Of a stretch of 64,000 nt of DNA, positions 9,077 through 17,238 are shown one piece after another. Origin of the DNA: Pseudopedobacter saltans DSM 12145 (GTDB taxonomy: Bacteria; Bacteroidota; Bacteroidia; Sphingobacteriales; Sphingobacteriaceae). The position numbers and the translations under genes were made by a program. The notes beneath the pieces were generated by a model. The model worked only from the letters and a program-made list of their open reading frames with translations. It was not told where the DNA came from and ran no database searches. Numbering within the stretch: the stretch's first letter is position 1; each line of letters starts with the position of its first letter. The stretch is taken from assembly GCF_000190735.1 (NCBI RefSeq), contig NC_015177.1, forward strand, positions 4,030,001-4,094,000, given 5' to 3'.

Positions 9077-9829
9077 TTACGTTGTCATAATGGTGAGTGA
9101 TTTATAGTTCCACTCTTTGATATCTATGCTGTATTGTGTTTGATCTATAATAGGCCCACGGCATACTTTTACTACTGTTGAAGGTAGTTTATATTGGCTT
9201 TCCATTCTTTTTAGCAGTTTTTTAAATATCCATTCGGGAATTATTTCCTGAAAATCGGATGGATAGACAAATTGAAAAATAACCAGCTGGGCAAGTAGCA
9301 GGTGCCAATGTTCATGTCGGTCCAATCTCTCTAAAAGACGCTCCCAGTCCAATTGTTTGCCCGTTTTTAATATAATGTGATTAATGTCGGCGGCGTCATA
9401 CCGCTCTCTGTTTTGTACATATAGTTTACACCATATCAGGTCTTCTGGAGACAAAAACAGCACTTCTTCGTCTGCATACTCACTTTTTACTGCATGGGTA
9501 AACCAAGAGTCTTCTACTGTACAGATGTTGTTTACTGAGCTGAAAATGATATCGACAAAATACTCTCCTTTAAAGATTTTGGCTAGCCACCTGATATCTG
9601 TAAGCTGTGTTTGGAAACCATGGTTTGCAAAAAGTTTAAGTATTTTATGGAAGTCTTTTGGACGGCAGAAAACATCCAAATCTTTAGTGTCGCGATGTAC
9701 GCCTGTATGCACTCTTAAAGCAAAAGCGCCTCCCAACATAAATGGAATGCCTGATTCTTTAAGAATTAATATCGCTTCTTTATAAAATAGTCGAGCTTCT
9801 TCTCTTTGTTTTTCGGTAGTTGTAATCAT
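9077..9829 (-). CDS. Nucleotidyltransferase-fold protein
   Basis: 250 residues. The N-terminal part has a nucleotidyltransferase signature: GIPFMLGGAFALRVHTGVHRDTKDLDVF, where the glycine pair and the D-L-D carboxylates match a minimal pol-beta-type fold such as those in AbiEii/DUF6036-like proteins. A segment PEDLIWCKLYVQNRERYDAADI follows, as in that group. The C-terminal 100 residues are not recognised. The molecule modified is unknown. First gene of the probable operon with the metallophosphoesterase and MazG-like enzyme. Confidence 0.75.
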   Translation of the reverse strand: MITTTEKQREEARLFYKEAILILKESGIPFMLGGAFALRVHTGVHRDTKDLDVFCRPKDFHKILKLFANHGFQTQLTDIRWLAKIFKGEYFVDIIFSSVNNICTVEDSWFTHAVKSEYADEEVLFLSPEDLIWCKLYVQNRERYDAADINHIILKTGKQLDWERLLERLDRHEHWHLLLAQLVIFQFVYPSDFQEIIPEWIFKKLLKRMESQYKLPSTVVKVCRGPIIDQTQYSIDIKEWNYKSLTIMTT

Positions 9830-10188
9830 ATATAAAGTCTAAAGTGAAAAGTAGAAAGTGAAAAACGCAATTCATTCATTTACAAATAGAATATCTTTTA
9901 TTTGTATGATTTTAAATCAGAATCCACATAGCAGATCATCATTTAGATGATTAATAACAAAAAACCGTCCTAAAATTTAATTTGGCAAGGAAGCGTTTAA
10001 GAATAGTTTAATAAGAGGATATTTTTTCTGAAGAAAACACCTACACGGAGGTGTTTTGCTGCTTAGCAATATATCTAGTTTGCAGCAGTGGTAGTGCGGC
10101 AATTAGTTGTCAGATTTAAGCATGATCGATCCCTAAGAATTAGCGTATTGGTGTTTAGAAGAGGGAGAGTATGTCTATGTTCCCTCTT
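9830..10188. other. Intergenic region of 359 bases with three stem-loops
   Basis: No gene was found. Three inverted repeats are visible: tacaaata...tatttgta (9881-9906, 10-base loop), aaaacacct...aggtgtttt (10034-10057, 6-base loop), and agaagaggga...tccctcttct (10157-10190, 14-base loop). The last overlaps the dtd stop codon. None is followed by a clear T-run on the transcribed strand, so they are weak candidates for terminators. The stretch after 9830 also has a repetitive aaagtgaaaagtagaaagtg motif. Confidence 0.5.
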
Positions 10189-10647
10189 CTAATGCCTTTC
10201 TCTATCTGCAGTATCCATAATAATAGTTACAGGGCCATCATTAACCAGGCTGATTTTCATATCGGCACCAAAAATCCCCGTTTCGATAGTTGTTTGGGTT
10301 AATATAGTAAGCTCTGCTACCATTTTTTCATACAATGGAATCGCCTTATCGGGTCTGGCAGCTTTAATGAAGCTTGGCCGGTTTCCTTTTTTTGTTTGGG
10401 CTAATAGCGTGAATTGAGAAACTAATAGAATATTGCCGTTTATATCTGAAATTGATTTATTCATTAATCCGTTTTCATCTCCGAATACACGCATATTGGC
10501 AATTTTAGCTGCTAACCATTTTAAATCTTCTTCGGTATCTTCTTCAGAAATGCCTAATAGTATTAAAAAACCGTTTTCAATAGCTCCGGTTATTTTTCCT
10601 TCAACTTTGCAGGAAGCTTCAGAAACACGTTGTATAACTGCTCTCAT
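10189..10647 (-). CDS. dtd: D-aminoacyl-tRNA deacylase
   Basis: 152 residues, close to the usual DTD length. Both diagnostic motifs are present: LLVSQFTLLAQTKKGNRPSF carries the SQFTL motif and VNDGPVTIIMDT carries the NxGPxT-type motif, which together form the dimer-interface active site. The enzyme hydrolyses D-amino acids (and glycine) from mischarged tRNAs in the cytoplasm, keeping D-residues out of proteins. The start MRAVIQRVSEASC is the standard family start. Confidence 0.97.
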   Translation of the reverse strand: MRAVIQRVSEASCKVEGKITGAIENGFLILLGISEEDTEEDLKWLAAKIANMRVFGDENGLMNKSISDINGNILLVSQFTLLAQTKKGNRPSFIKAARPDKAIPLYEKMVAELTILTQTTIETGIFGADMKISLVNDGPVTIIMDTADRERH

Positions 10648-10674
10648 AGTTTTAGTTCATGAGTTGGATAGTAT

Positions 10675-10692
10675 CAAGTATTTAGTATCAGG
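10675..10692. repeat. Short dispersed intergenic repeat, copy 1
   Basis: The 18-mer caagtatttagtatcagg occurs here between dtd and rsgA and again at 16374-16391 between thrB and mntA. Here it is followed by tatgtaga and then cagatgg; in the second copy cagatgg follows directly, so the copies differ by an 8-base gap. A shorter relative, tttagtatcagg, is at 45479-45490 between the IVP gene and metF. All copies are non-coding. Confidence 0.75.
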
Positions 10693-10808
10693 TATGTAGA
10701 CAGATGGTTATTCGTTAGTGCTTGGATTTTTATCAAAGAGTTTTCCAATGAACGATTTCATCCCGTTATTCACCATGGACCATTAATCTAACGGACTTTC
10801 GACTTTTC

Positions 10809-11729
10809 TTAATTCCTCGTCTCGTTGCCGTTATAGATGCTTAAATAACTGTCATACCTTGAAGGCTCTATTTCTCCGTCTTCAAGGGCTTTCAAAACCG
10901 CACAGCCAGGTTCGTTAATGTGTACACAATTGTTGAATTTGCAATCGTGCATACGCTCGCGGAACTCGGGGAAATAATGTGCCAGTTGCTTTTTATCGAT
11001 GTCAAAGACTCCCAGTTCTCTGATGCCGGGTGTATCAATTAATTTGCCACCAAAAGGTAAATCATACATCTCTGCGAAAGTGGTTGTATGTTTTCCACTG
11101 TCGCTCCAGTCAGAAATCTCTCCGGTTTTAATTTCAAGATTGGGAATAAGTTTGTTGATTAAACTTGACTTTCCAACACCGGAATGACCAGAGAATAACG
11201 TGGTTTTATCTTTGAGAAGATCTTCTATGAGATCTATATTGGTTCCATCGTTTGCAGAAACAGTGTAACATGGATAGCCAATGTCTTCGTAGATGGACAT
11301 AAAATCTTCCAGAATATCCAGACCTTCTTCGCTAAATAGATCTAATTTATTGAAGATAAGCGTTGCAGGAATATGATAAGCTTCTGCTGTTACTAAAAAA
11401 CGATCTATAAAGCCTAAAGAAGTTCTTGGGGAAGCCAAAGTAACTATCAAAAATGCCTGATCCATGTTGGCAGCAATAATATGTGCCTGTTTGGAAAGGT
11501 TAATGGATTTTCTGATGATATAGTTTTTACGAGGCTCGATTTTACTGATCACACCTGTCTCCTGATCAGGCTCCAATTCGAAAGTCACAATATCACCAAC
11601 GGCTACCGGATTGGTACTTACGATTCCTTTGATTCTTAGTTTTCCTTTGATTCTACATTCATAGCGTTCGCCGTTTTCAGCGATTACGCTATACCAGCTT
11701 CCGGTTGATTTTGTGACTAATCCCTGCAT
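10809..11729 (-). CDS. rsgA: Ribosome small-subunit-dependent GTPase A
   Basis: 306 residues with the circularly permuted GTPase order typical of RsgA: an N-terminal OB-fold (about 1-70), then G4 (FNKLDLF), G5-like VSAND, G1 P-loop (SGHSGVGKSSLINKL) and G3 (IDTPGIRELG), and finally the zinc knuckle C-x4-C-x-H-x5-C (CKFNNCVHINEPGC). RsgA helps the late maturation of the 30S subunit and releases with GTP hydrolysis. Gene order dtd-rsgA on the same strand suggests possible cotranscription across a 161-base spacer. Confidence 0.97.
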   Translation of the reverse strand: MQGLVTKSTGSWYSVIAENGERYECRIKGKLRIKGIVSTNPVAVGDIVTFELEPDQETGVISKIEPRKNYIIRKSINLSKQAHIIAANMDQAFLIVTLASPRTSLGFIDRFLVTAEAYHIPATLIFNKLDLFSEEGLDILEDFMSIYEDIGYPCYTVSANDGTNIDLIEDLLKDKTTLFSGHSGVGKSSLINKLIPNLEIKTGEISDWSDSGKHTTTFAEMYDLPFGGKLIDTPGIRELGVFDIDKKQLAHYFPEFRERMHDCKFNNCVHINEPGCAVLKALEDGEIEPSRYDSYLSIYNGNETRN

Positions 11730-12015
11730 TGTGGGTAAAGATACTGAAAAAGTAAAATGAGGTATTTAAAACTTTATGCTATAATTATACATTCTTAAAA
11801 AAGATCTGAATGCTTGCCTGCTCTAATCAGAGAATAAGTTTTGTGGTTTTGTTTCCATATCGGCAACCAATCAGGTTGAGTGTGACATTCCTATAGGCCT
11901 TTAAAATAGATGAGATTTGTATTTGGGAGGAAGCTTTTCTTCTCTTCTAAGGAACTTTAGAGTGTCTTCAGGTAAATTAGTTGTGCTATTGTTGTAATAG
12001 TAGGGCAAGATTTTC

Positions 12016-12588
12016 TTACCATTCTTTATACCCGATTTTTTTTCTTTCCTGTGGAGGTTGCTCTTTCCTTTCTGTTAACTCATCCAAGTATTGAAATACT
12101 AATTCTATGTTTTTGTCCTGATTATCCTGTCTTTTGTTTTGTAAAGAAATGATGTTTTTGATCTGTTCAATTTCAAGCTTGAGCTCTATATTGTTGTTTA
12201 GCATTTCTCGCATTTTAACAAAAACGTCTATGATTTTAATACTCATATTAATAGCCTGCTCACTTCTTAACACATTAGAAAGCATGAGTAGACCATGTTC
12301 TGTAAAGGCAAATGGGAGGTACTTTGAATGACTGCCATGTTTTAAGGTCGCAAAATGCGACCTTAAAACATTATTATACTCTTCTCTTGTAAGCTCCATC
12401 ATAAAATGAGGGGGGAAGCGATTAATGTTTCTGCGCACCTGTTCTTTTAATCGTTTGGTTTCTACTCCGTAAAGTTCTGCTAAATCTGTATCCAGCATTA
12501 TCTTTTGTCCTCTTATATAATATATTTTATTAAGGATAATATCTTCTGTGATAATGACTTCTTGCTTGTTTGTTGTAGATTTAGCCAT
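12016..12588 (-). CDS. ORF6N-domain DNA-binding protein
   Basis: 190 residues. The ORF6N domain covers about residues 15-115: IYYIRGQKIMLDTDLAELYGVETKRLKEQVRRN, then FPPHFMMELTREEYNNVLRS and YLPFAFTEHGLLMLSNVLRS. The C-terminal 70 residues form a charged coiled coil (MREMLNNNIELKLEIEQIK onwards). ORF6N (KilA-N-related) domains are common in phage and accessory bacterial regulators and probably bind DNA. Its role is unknown and it stands alone here, transcribed away from the thr operon. The 286-base spacer down to rsgA shows nothing recognisable. Confidence 0.88.
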   Translation of the reverse strand: MAKSTTNKQEVIITEDIILNKIYYIRGQKIMLDTDLAELYGVETKRLKEQVRRNINRFPPHFMMELTREEYNNVLRSHFATLKHGSHSKYLPFAFTEHGLLMLSNVLRSEQAINMSIKIIDVFVKMREMLNNNIELKLEIEQIKNIISLQNKRQDNQDKNIELVFQYLDELTERKEQPPQERKKIGYKEW

Positions 12589-12738
12589 ATGCGATTTTGT
12601 GATTCGGTTAGATTAAGGTTAATCTAAAAAAAGAATTAAAAACAAGAGCTATTTGTTGTATAATAATTTGATGATGAAGGATTATAGTCAACCAGATAAG
12701 TTTCTTTGTCTCCTTAAAAACGATAAAATTCAAAAATG

Positions 12739-12770
12739 TTTGCTTTTGGCAAAATGAAATCTTAGATTTG
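12739..12770 (+). promoter_or_regulatory. Promoter of the threonine operon
   Basis: TTTG at 12739-12742, a 20-base spacer, then TAGATTTG at 12763-12770. This is a perfect match to the Bacteroidota housekeeping promoter (-33 TTTG, -7 TAnnTTTG, spacing 19-21). Transcription would start near 12775, about 29 bases before the leader peptide. Confidence 0.85.
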
Positions 12771-12803
12771 GCGCATAAAATAGAAATGTTACTTAACTAA
12801 GCA

Positions 12804-12860
12804 ATGAGAAGATTTATTACAGGCACAATCATTACCACAACCATTACGCTTAATGCATAG
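12804..12860 (+). CDS. thrL: Threonine operon leader peptide
   Basis: A short open frame encodes MRRFITGTIITTTITLNA, 18 residues with six Thr and four Ile, most of them packed in positions 5-15. That is the hallmark of a thr attenuation leader (as in the enterobacterial thrL, which also mixes Thr and Ile). It lies between a strong promoter and a terminator just before thrA. Scarcity of charged Thr-tRNA or Ile-tRNA would stall the ribosome at codons 11-15. The stop at 12858-12860 directly precedes the antiterminator half-site. Too short for ordinary gene calling. Confidence 0.88.
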   Translation: MRRFITGTIITTTITLNA

Positions 12861-12861
12861 A

Positions 12862-12935
12862 GGAAGGTAGTCTTTGGCTTGAAATAAATTAAAAATATAT
12901 AGAGCGCCTTCCCTGAAACCGGAGGCGCTTTTTTT
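12862..12935 (+). terminator. Threonine attenuator: antiterminator and rho-independent terminator
   Basis: Terminator: agcgcc (12903-12908) pairs with ggcgct (12924-12929), extended by tcc/gga with one bulged T, then a T-run (12929-12935). Competing fold: ggaagg (12862-12867), just after the leader stop codon, pairs perfectly with ccttcc (12907-12912), which belongs to the 5' arm of the terminator. A ribosome that finishes the leader would cover ggaagg and let the terminator form; a ribosome stalled at the Thr codons leaves it free and opens the operon. The layout is seen; the mechanism is inferred from enteric attenuators. Confidence 0.85.
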
Positions 12936-12975
12936 ATGATTAGTTCTGGTCGCATTAAAAAGCGTAATAATAAAG

Positions 12976-15426
12976 ATGAAAGTTTTAAAATTCGGAGGTA
13001 CATCAGTAGGATCGGTAGAAGCTTTGCAAGCGTTAACCGGTGTTGTAAAATCTAATCTGGAGCAGGGAGAGCGTATTATTGTCGTGGTTTCTGCAATGGG
13101 TGGTCTAACGAACCTCTTGATTAAAACGGCGGAAGATGCGGTAAAAGGGATAGATTTCTCCAGATCTTTAATGGCTATAGAGGCAAGGCATTTTGAGGTA
13201 GTAAAGTCTTTAATTCCTATTCAACAGCAAAATAAGGTTTTCACAACGTTGAAGATCTATTTTCAGGAGCTGGAAGATCTAATGCAGGGCGTAACTGCAT
13301 TGAAAGAATTAAGTCCGAAAACCAAAGATGCCATATTGAGTTATGGTGAGAGATGCTCTGCATTTATGTTGAGCAGAATTTTACGTACGCTTCATGAGAA
13401 TACCGAATTTCTGGATGCAACTCAGTTAATAAAAACTGATAGTTCTTTTGGAAATGCGCATGTAGACTTCGATCAGACAAATCTGCTTATTCAGGATTAT
13501 TTTAACAATCATCGGGACGAATTGACGATAGTTACTGGTTTTATTGCCAGCGACAATCAAAATAGAACAACGACTTTGGGCCGTGGCGGTAGCGACTATA
13601 CTGCTGCAATTATTGGTGCGGCATTAAATGCCAACCAAATTGAAATATGGACTGATGTTAACGGTATGATGACTGCGGATCCGAGAAGGGTGAAAAAGGC
13701 ATTTTCTTTAGACGAGCTTTCTTATACTGAGGCAATGGAGCTTTCTTTCTTCGGAGCGAAAGTGATTTATCCGCCAACGATGGTTCCTGCTTTTTTGAAG
13801 AAGATTCCAATTGTCATTAAAAATACTTTTAATCCGCATTTCGAAGGAACTTTTATCCGTCATGATAATAAGCCTTCTAATACTGTTATCAGAGGTATTT
13901 CTTCCGTAGACTATGTAAGTATTCTGAATGTTCAGGGGAGTGGAATGGTTGGAAAAGCGGGTTTTAGCGGAAGATTGTTTTCTTTGTTGTCCCGCGAGCA
14001 GGTGAACGTTATTTTAATAACTCAATCTTCATCAGAGCATTCTATTACTTTTGCTGTTGCACCAGAGGATGCCATTCTTGCCAAATCATTGATAGAACAG
14101 GAGTTTGAACTGGAATTGGCAGCTAGTAAGCTGGAGCCTATACGCATAGAAAATGATTTATCTATTCTGGCAATCGTAGGAGAGAATATGAAACAAACTC
14201 CGGGGATTTCCGGAAAGCTGTTTTCCTCTTTGGGCAGAAATGGGGTTAATGTAGTTGCCATTGCGCAGGGATCTTCAGAATATAATATCTCAGTAATCAT
14301 TAATCATGATCATTTATCAAAAGCATTAAATGCAGTCCATGATGCGTTTTTTGCTGAACTGCAAAAGACTTTACATGTTTTCGTGGTAGGGGTTGGAAAT
14401 ATCGGCAAAGAGTTATTGACTCAAATCAAAAATCACCATGCTTCTTTGGTGAAGGATAACCTGATCAATATCAAGATTATTGGTTTAAGTAATTCCAGAA
14501 AAATGTTTGTTGATGCAGATGGAATAGATTTGGAAAACTGGGAGAATATTCTGAATGAAAAAGGAGAGCAAGCTAGTTTGGAAGGCTTTGTAAACCAAAT
14601 GAAATCTTTGGATTTACCAAATTGTGTCTTTGTAGATAATACGGCAACTCCGGCTCCTTCACAGTTTTATAAAGAGATATTCGAATCTAATATTTCGGTA
14701 GTAACTTGTAATAAGATTGCCAATTCTGGTGCGTACAAACAGTTTGAATTGCTGAAAACAACGGCACAAAAACATGGTGTAGATTTCTTCTACGAAACTA
14801 ATGTTGGTGCGGGGCTTCCAATTATCAAAACTTTAAACGATTTGATAATTAGTGGCGATAAAATTCTAAAAATCGAAGCTATACTTTCAGGAACGATTTC
14901 ATTCATCTTCAATAACTTCAAAGGAGATGTTACTTTCTATGATATTGTAAAACAAGCGCAGGAAAAAGGTTATACAGAACCAGATCCTCGTGATGATTTA
15001 GGTGGAATTGATTTTATGCGTAAGATGCTGATTCTGGCAAGAAATAGTGGTTTGGCTTTAGAGTCATCGGATGTTGAATTGGGAGCTATTTTACCAGAAA
15101 ATTGTGCAAAAGCACCAAGTGTAGATGCTTTTTACGAGGAGCTGAAAGTGTCTAATGATTATTTTGAGAAATTGAAAAATGATGCAGCCGCAGAAGGTAA
15201 AGTGCTGAGATATATCGGTAAACTGGAAGACGGTAAAGTGAGCATCAATCTGCAAGCAGTGGGATCGGAACATCCGTTCTACTCGCTATCTGGTAGTGAT
15301 AATATTATCGCTTTTACAACAGAGAGATATTGCGAAACGCAAATGGTTGTTAAAGGCCCTGGAGCCGGTGCTGCAGTTACAGCTGCGGGCGTATTTGCTG
15401 ATTTGGTAAAAGTTGGAGCGGAATAA
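12976..15426 (+). CDS. thrA: Bifunctional aspartate kinase / homoserine dehydrogenase I
   Basis: 816 residues, the standard length of the fused enzyme. Residues 1-290 are the aspartokinase domain (MKVLKFGGTSVGS, TLGRGGSDYTAAIIGAAL, IWTDVNGMMTADPR). Residues about 310-455 hold the tandem ACT regulatory domains (LNVQGSGMVGKAGFSG, VGENMKQTPGISGKLFSSL). Residues about 462-816 are homoserine dehydrogenase, with the NAD(P) motif VFVVGVGNIGKELL and the GGIDFMRKMLILAR segment. It catalyses the first and third steps from aspartate to threonine and methionine, and ACT domains imply feedback by threonine. The ATG lies 40 bases after the attenuator T-run. Confidence 0.98.
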   Translation: MKVLKFGGTSVGSVEALQALTGVVKSNLEQGERIIVVVSAMGGLTNLLIKTAEDAVKGIDFSRSLMAIEARHFEVVKSLIPIQQQNKVFTTLKIYFQELEDLMQGVTALKELSPKTKDAILSYGERCSAFMLSRILRTLHENTEFLDATQLIKTDSSFGNAHVDFDQTNLLIQDYFNNHRDELTIVTGFIASDNQNRTTTLGRGGSDYTAAIIGAALNANQIEIWTDVNGMMTADPRRVKKAFSLDELSYTEAMELSFFGAKVIYPPTMVPAFLKKIPIVIKNTFNPHFEGTFIRHDNKPSNTVIRGISSVDYVSILNVQGSGMVGKAGFSGRLFSLLSREQVNVILITQSSSEHSITFAVAPEDAILAKSLIEQEFELELAASKLEPIRIENDLSILAIVGENMKQTPGISGKLFSSLGRNGVNVVAIAQGSSEYNISVIINHDHLSKALNAVHDAFFAELQKTLHVFVVGVGNIGKELLTQIKNHHASLVKDNLINIKIIGLSNSRKMFVDADGIDLENWENILNEKGEQASLEGFVNQMKSLDLPNCVFVDNTATPAPSQFYKEIFESNISVVTCNKIANSGAYKQFELLKTTAQKHGVDFFYETNVGAGLPIIKTLNDLIISGDKILKIEAILSGTISFIFNNFKGDVTFYDIVKQAQEKGYTEPDPRDDLGGIDFMRKMLILARNSGLALESSDVELGAILPENCAKAPSVDAFYEELKVSNDYFEKLKNDAAAEGKVLRYIGKLEDGKVSINLQAVGSEHPFYSLSGSDNIIAFTTERYCETQMVVKGPGAGAAVTAAGVFADLVKVGAE

Positions 15427-15427
15427 T

Positions 15428-16363
15428 ATGAGCAAGAGATCTATTAGAGTTTTTTCACCGGCAACTGTTGCCAATGTGGTGTGCGGATTTGACATCCTTG
15501 GTTTTGCAGTAAACGAACCGGGTGATGAACTATATATGGAATTGTGTGATGAACCTGGTGTTGTAATCGCATCAATTGAGGGAGATGAAGGTAAACTGCC
15601 TTTAGACCCAGATAAAAATACAGTTAGCGCCTGTGTAAAAAGTATTTTAAGGCATTTAGGCAAGGAAGATTTAGGGGTAAAGTTAAAGCTAACCAAGAAG
15701 ATGCCTTTGGGAAGTGGACTGGGTTCAAGTTCGGCAAGTGCCGTGGCGGGTATTTTTGCTATTAACGAATTGTTGGGACGTCCGCTAACTAAACACGAAT
15801 TACTTCCGTTTGCGATGGAAGGCGAAGCTTTGGCTTGCGGTCACGGACATGCAGATAATGTAGCACCTGCTTTGTTTGGTGGTTTTACATTGATTAAAAG
15901 CTACGAGCCTTTAGAGGTTATCCAATTGCCTGTACCGGATTTGTATTGTGCGTTATTATATCCGCATGTGGATGTTCCTACGCGTGACGCCAGACAGATT
16001 ATCCGTTCTAAAGTCGCATTAAAAGATGCGGTTGTACAATGGGGGAATATTGCAGGGCTGGTAAGTGCTTTATATCAACATGATTATGATCTGTTGGGCA
16101 GATCAATGAAAGATGTAATTGTAGAACCGGTTAGATCGATCTTAATTCCTGAGTTTGACAGTATGAAACAACAAGCTTTAGCAAATGGCGCTTTAGGTTT
16201 TGGCATTTCAGGGTCAGGACCAACTGTTTTTTCTTTGTACAGAAATAAAGAAGATGCAGAGAAAGTCTTAAATCAATTGAAAGCGTTCTTAAAGGAAAAG
16301 GGAATCGAAAGCAATATTTATCTATCGAAAGTAAACAGCGAAGGACCGGTTGTGTTGGAATAG
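15428..16363 (+). CDS. thrB: Homoserine kinase
   Basis: 311 residues from the ATG at 15428, one base after the thrA stop; a TTG 15 bases upstream overlaps thrA and is not needed. GHMP-kinase features are clear: the N-terminal RVFSPATVANVVCGFDILGFA, the ATP loop PLGSGLGSSSASAVAG, and the C-terminal GFGISGSGPTVFSL motif. It phosphorylates homoserine to O-phosphohomoserine, the substrate of threonine synthase. The tight spacing implies translational coupling to thrA. Confidence 0.98.
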   Translation: MSKRSIRVFSPATVANVVCGFDILGFAVNEPGDELYMELCDEPGVVIASIEGDEGKLPLDPDKNTVSACVKSILRHLGKEDLGVKLKLTKKMPLGSGLGSSSASAVAGIFAINELLGRPLTKHELLPFAMEGEALACGHGHADNVAPALFGGFTLIKSYEPLEVIQLPVPDLYCALLYPHVDVPTRDARQIIRSKVALKDAVVQWGNIAGLVSALYQHDYDLLGRSMKDVIVEPVRSILIPEFDSMKQQALANGALGFGISGSGPTVFSLYRNKEDAEKVLNQLKAFLKEKGIESNIYLSKVNSEGPVVLE

Positions 16364-16373
16364 TTAAGAGTAG

Positions 16374-16391
16374 CAAGTATTTAGTATCAGG
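16374..16391. repeat. Short dispersed intergenic repeat, copy 2
   Basis: Second exact copy of the 18-mer also found at 10675-10692, here 11 bases after the thrB stop and followed at once by cagatgg. It marks the left edge of the toxin-antitoxin insertion in the thr operon. Confidence 0.75.
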
Positions 16392-16425
16392 CAGATGGTC
16401 TGGAAGCAAGGAAAATAAAATTTAG

Positions 16426-16433
16426 TATTTTTG
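16426..16433 (+). promoter_or_regulatory. Candidate -7 promoter element of the mntA-hepT pair
   Basis: TATTTTTG matches TAnnTTTG and lies 14 bases before the mntA ATG. No clear TTTG is found about 20 bases upstream, so this is a half-supported promoter. It would let the toxin-antitoxin pair be expressed apart from thr attenuation. Confidence 0.4.
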
Positions 16434-16447
16434 TTTTTAGCAGAATT

Positions 16448-16744
16448 ATGAAAGCCAAAGAGGAAATATTATATGTGTTAAGAGCAAACAAAGCAAAATT
16501 GACTCGCCTTGGTGTTAAGGCTGTTGGTTTGTTTGGTTCTTATCTCTATGGTGAACAGTCTAAAGATAGTGATATTGATTTGCTAATTGATTTTGAACCT
16601 GATCAGGAGAATTTCGATAATTATATGGCAGTTTATGACCTTTTTGAAACAGTGTTTAAAGGTAATAAAATTGATGTCGTTACGAAAAATGGTCTAAGCC
16701 CTTATATTGGTCAAAAAATTTTAAATGACGTTTTGTATGCTTAA
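16448..16744 (+). CDS. mntA: MntA-type minimal nucleotidyltransferase antitoxin
   Basis: 98 residues, the usual size for a minimal nucleotidyltransferase. The motif GS-x10-DxD is complete (Gly30-Ser31, Asp42 and Asp44 in FGSYLYGEQSKDSDIDLLIDF). In characterised MNT/HEPN pairs the MntA partner transfers AMP groups to a tyrosine of the HepT toxin and so silences it. It overlaps the hepT start, as expected for a translationally coupled pair. It sits inside the thr operon between thrB and thrC. Confidence 0.93.
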   Translation: MKAKEEILYVLRANKAKLTRLGVKAVGLFGSYLYGEQSKDSDIDLLIDFEPDQENFDNYMAVYDLFETVFKGNKIDVVTKNGLSPYIGQKILNDVLYA

Positions 16745-17066
16745 AGATCCAAAAGAATTTTTAAAGCATATTCGAGATGAATCTCTTTATGTAATTTCGG
16801 TAACAAGAGATTTAAGTTTTGATGCTTTTTTAGAGGACGAAACATTGAAAAGAGCTATAGTAAGGAGTTTAGAAATTATAGGTGAAGCCAGTAAGAAAAT
16901 TCCATCAGACTTTAAATTGCAATTTGATGCTATTGAATGGAAAAATATGGCAGGCATGAGGGATAGGTTAATACACAACTATTTCGGAATAAATTATACT
17001 ATTGTTTGGGATGTGGTGAAAAATAAAATTCCGGAACTGAATAAACAAATTGCTAGTATTCTGTAA
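16737..17066 (+). CDS. hepT: HepT-type HEPN ribonuclease toxin (DUF86)
   Basis: 109 residues from the ATG at 16737, which overlaps mntA by 8 bases; an ATG at 16725 would add four residues. The protein is helical with the HEPN catalytic motif R-x4-H-x-Y (Arg75, His80, Tyr82 in MRDRLIHNYFGI). HEPN toxins cleave RNA, and the tyrosine is the AMP-acceptor of the cognate MntA in known systems. The motif is intact, so the toxin is probably active. It has no metabolic relation to the thr genes around it. Confidence 0.93.
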   Translation: MLKDPKEFLKHIRDESLYVISVTRDLSFDAFLEDETLKRAIVRSLEIIGEASKKIPSDFKLQFDAIEWKNMAGMRDRLIHNYFGINYTIVWDVVKNKIPELNKQIASIL

Positions 17067-17238
17067 AATTGCCTCTTTATAACGAGGATTTAATAAAAAT
17101 ATATCGTTCTAGCCAATTTTACTCGTTTTAAACGAGGGCTATAATAAAAATTAAAGAACAAAGAGTAAAGAGAGATTGAGTTATGGCCTTAGCTACATTC
17201 TCATATCTCACATCTCAATACTTATATCTCAAATAAAA
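17067..17238. other. Spacer between hepT and thrC
   Basis: The 172-base spacer has two short hairpins (cctc...gagg at about 17071 and ctcgttt/aaacgag at about 17123), each followed by a similar taataaaaat stretch, so the unit looks duplicated. After it comes a repetitive tctcatatctcacatctc tract just before thrC. No convincing promoter or terminator was identified. These repeats suggest past insertion or slippage between thrB and thrC. Confidence 0.45.

Noticed and set aside
10034-10057. Rho-independent terminator
   Set aside because: The 9-base stem is good but no T-run follows on either strand, so it is reported only as a stem-loop.
12797-13003. A 68-codon minus-strand frame over the thr leader
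   Set aside because: The plus strand there holds the leader peptide, attenuator and thrA start, all mutually consistent; the minus frame has no family resemblance.
15413-15427. TTG start for thrB
   Set aside because: It would overlap thrA and add five unconserved residues; the ATG at 15428 matches the family start.
17176-17238. N-terminal extension of thrC
   Set aside because: The added residues are encoded by a repetitive tctca-rich spacer and are not part of the enzyme family.
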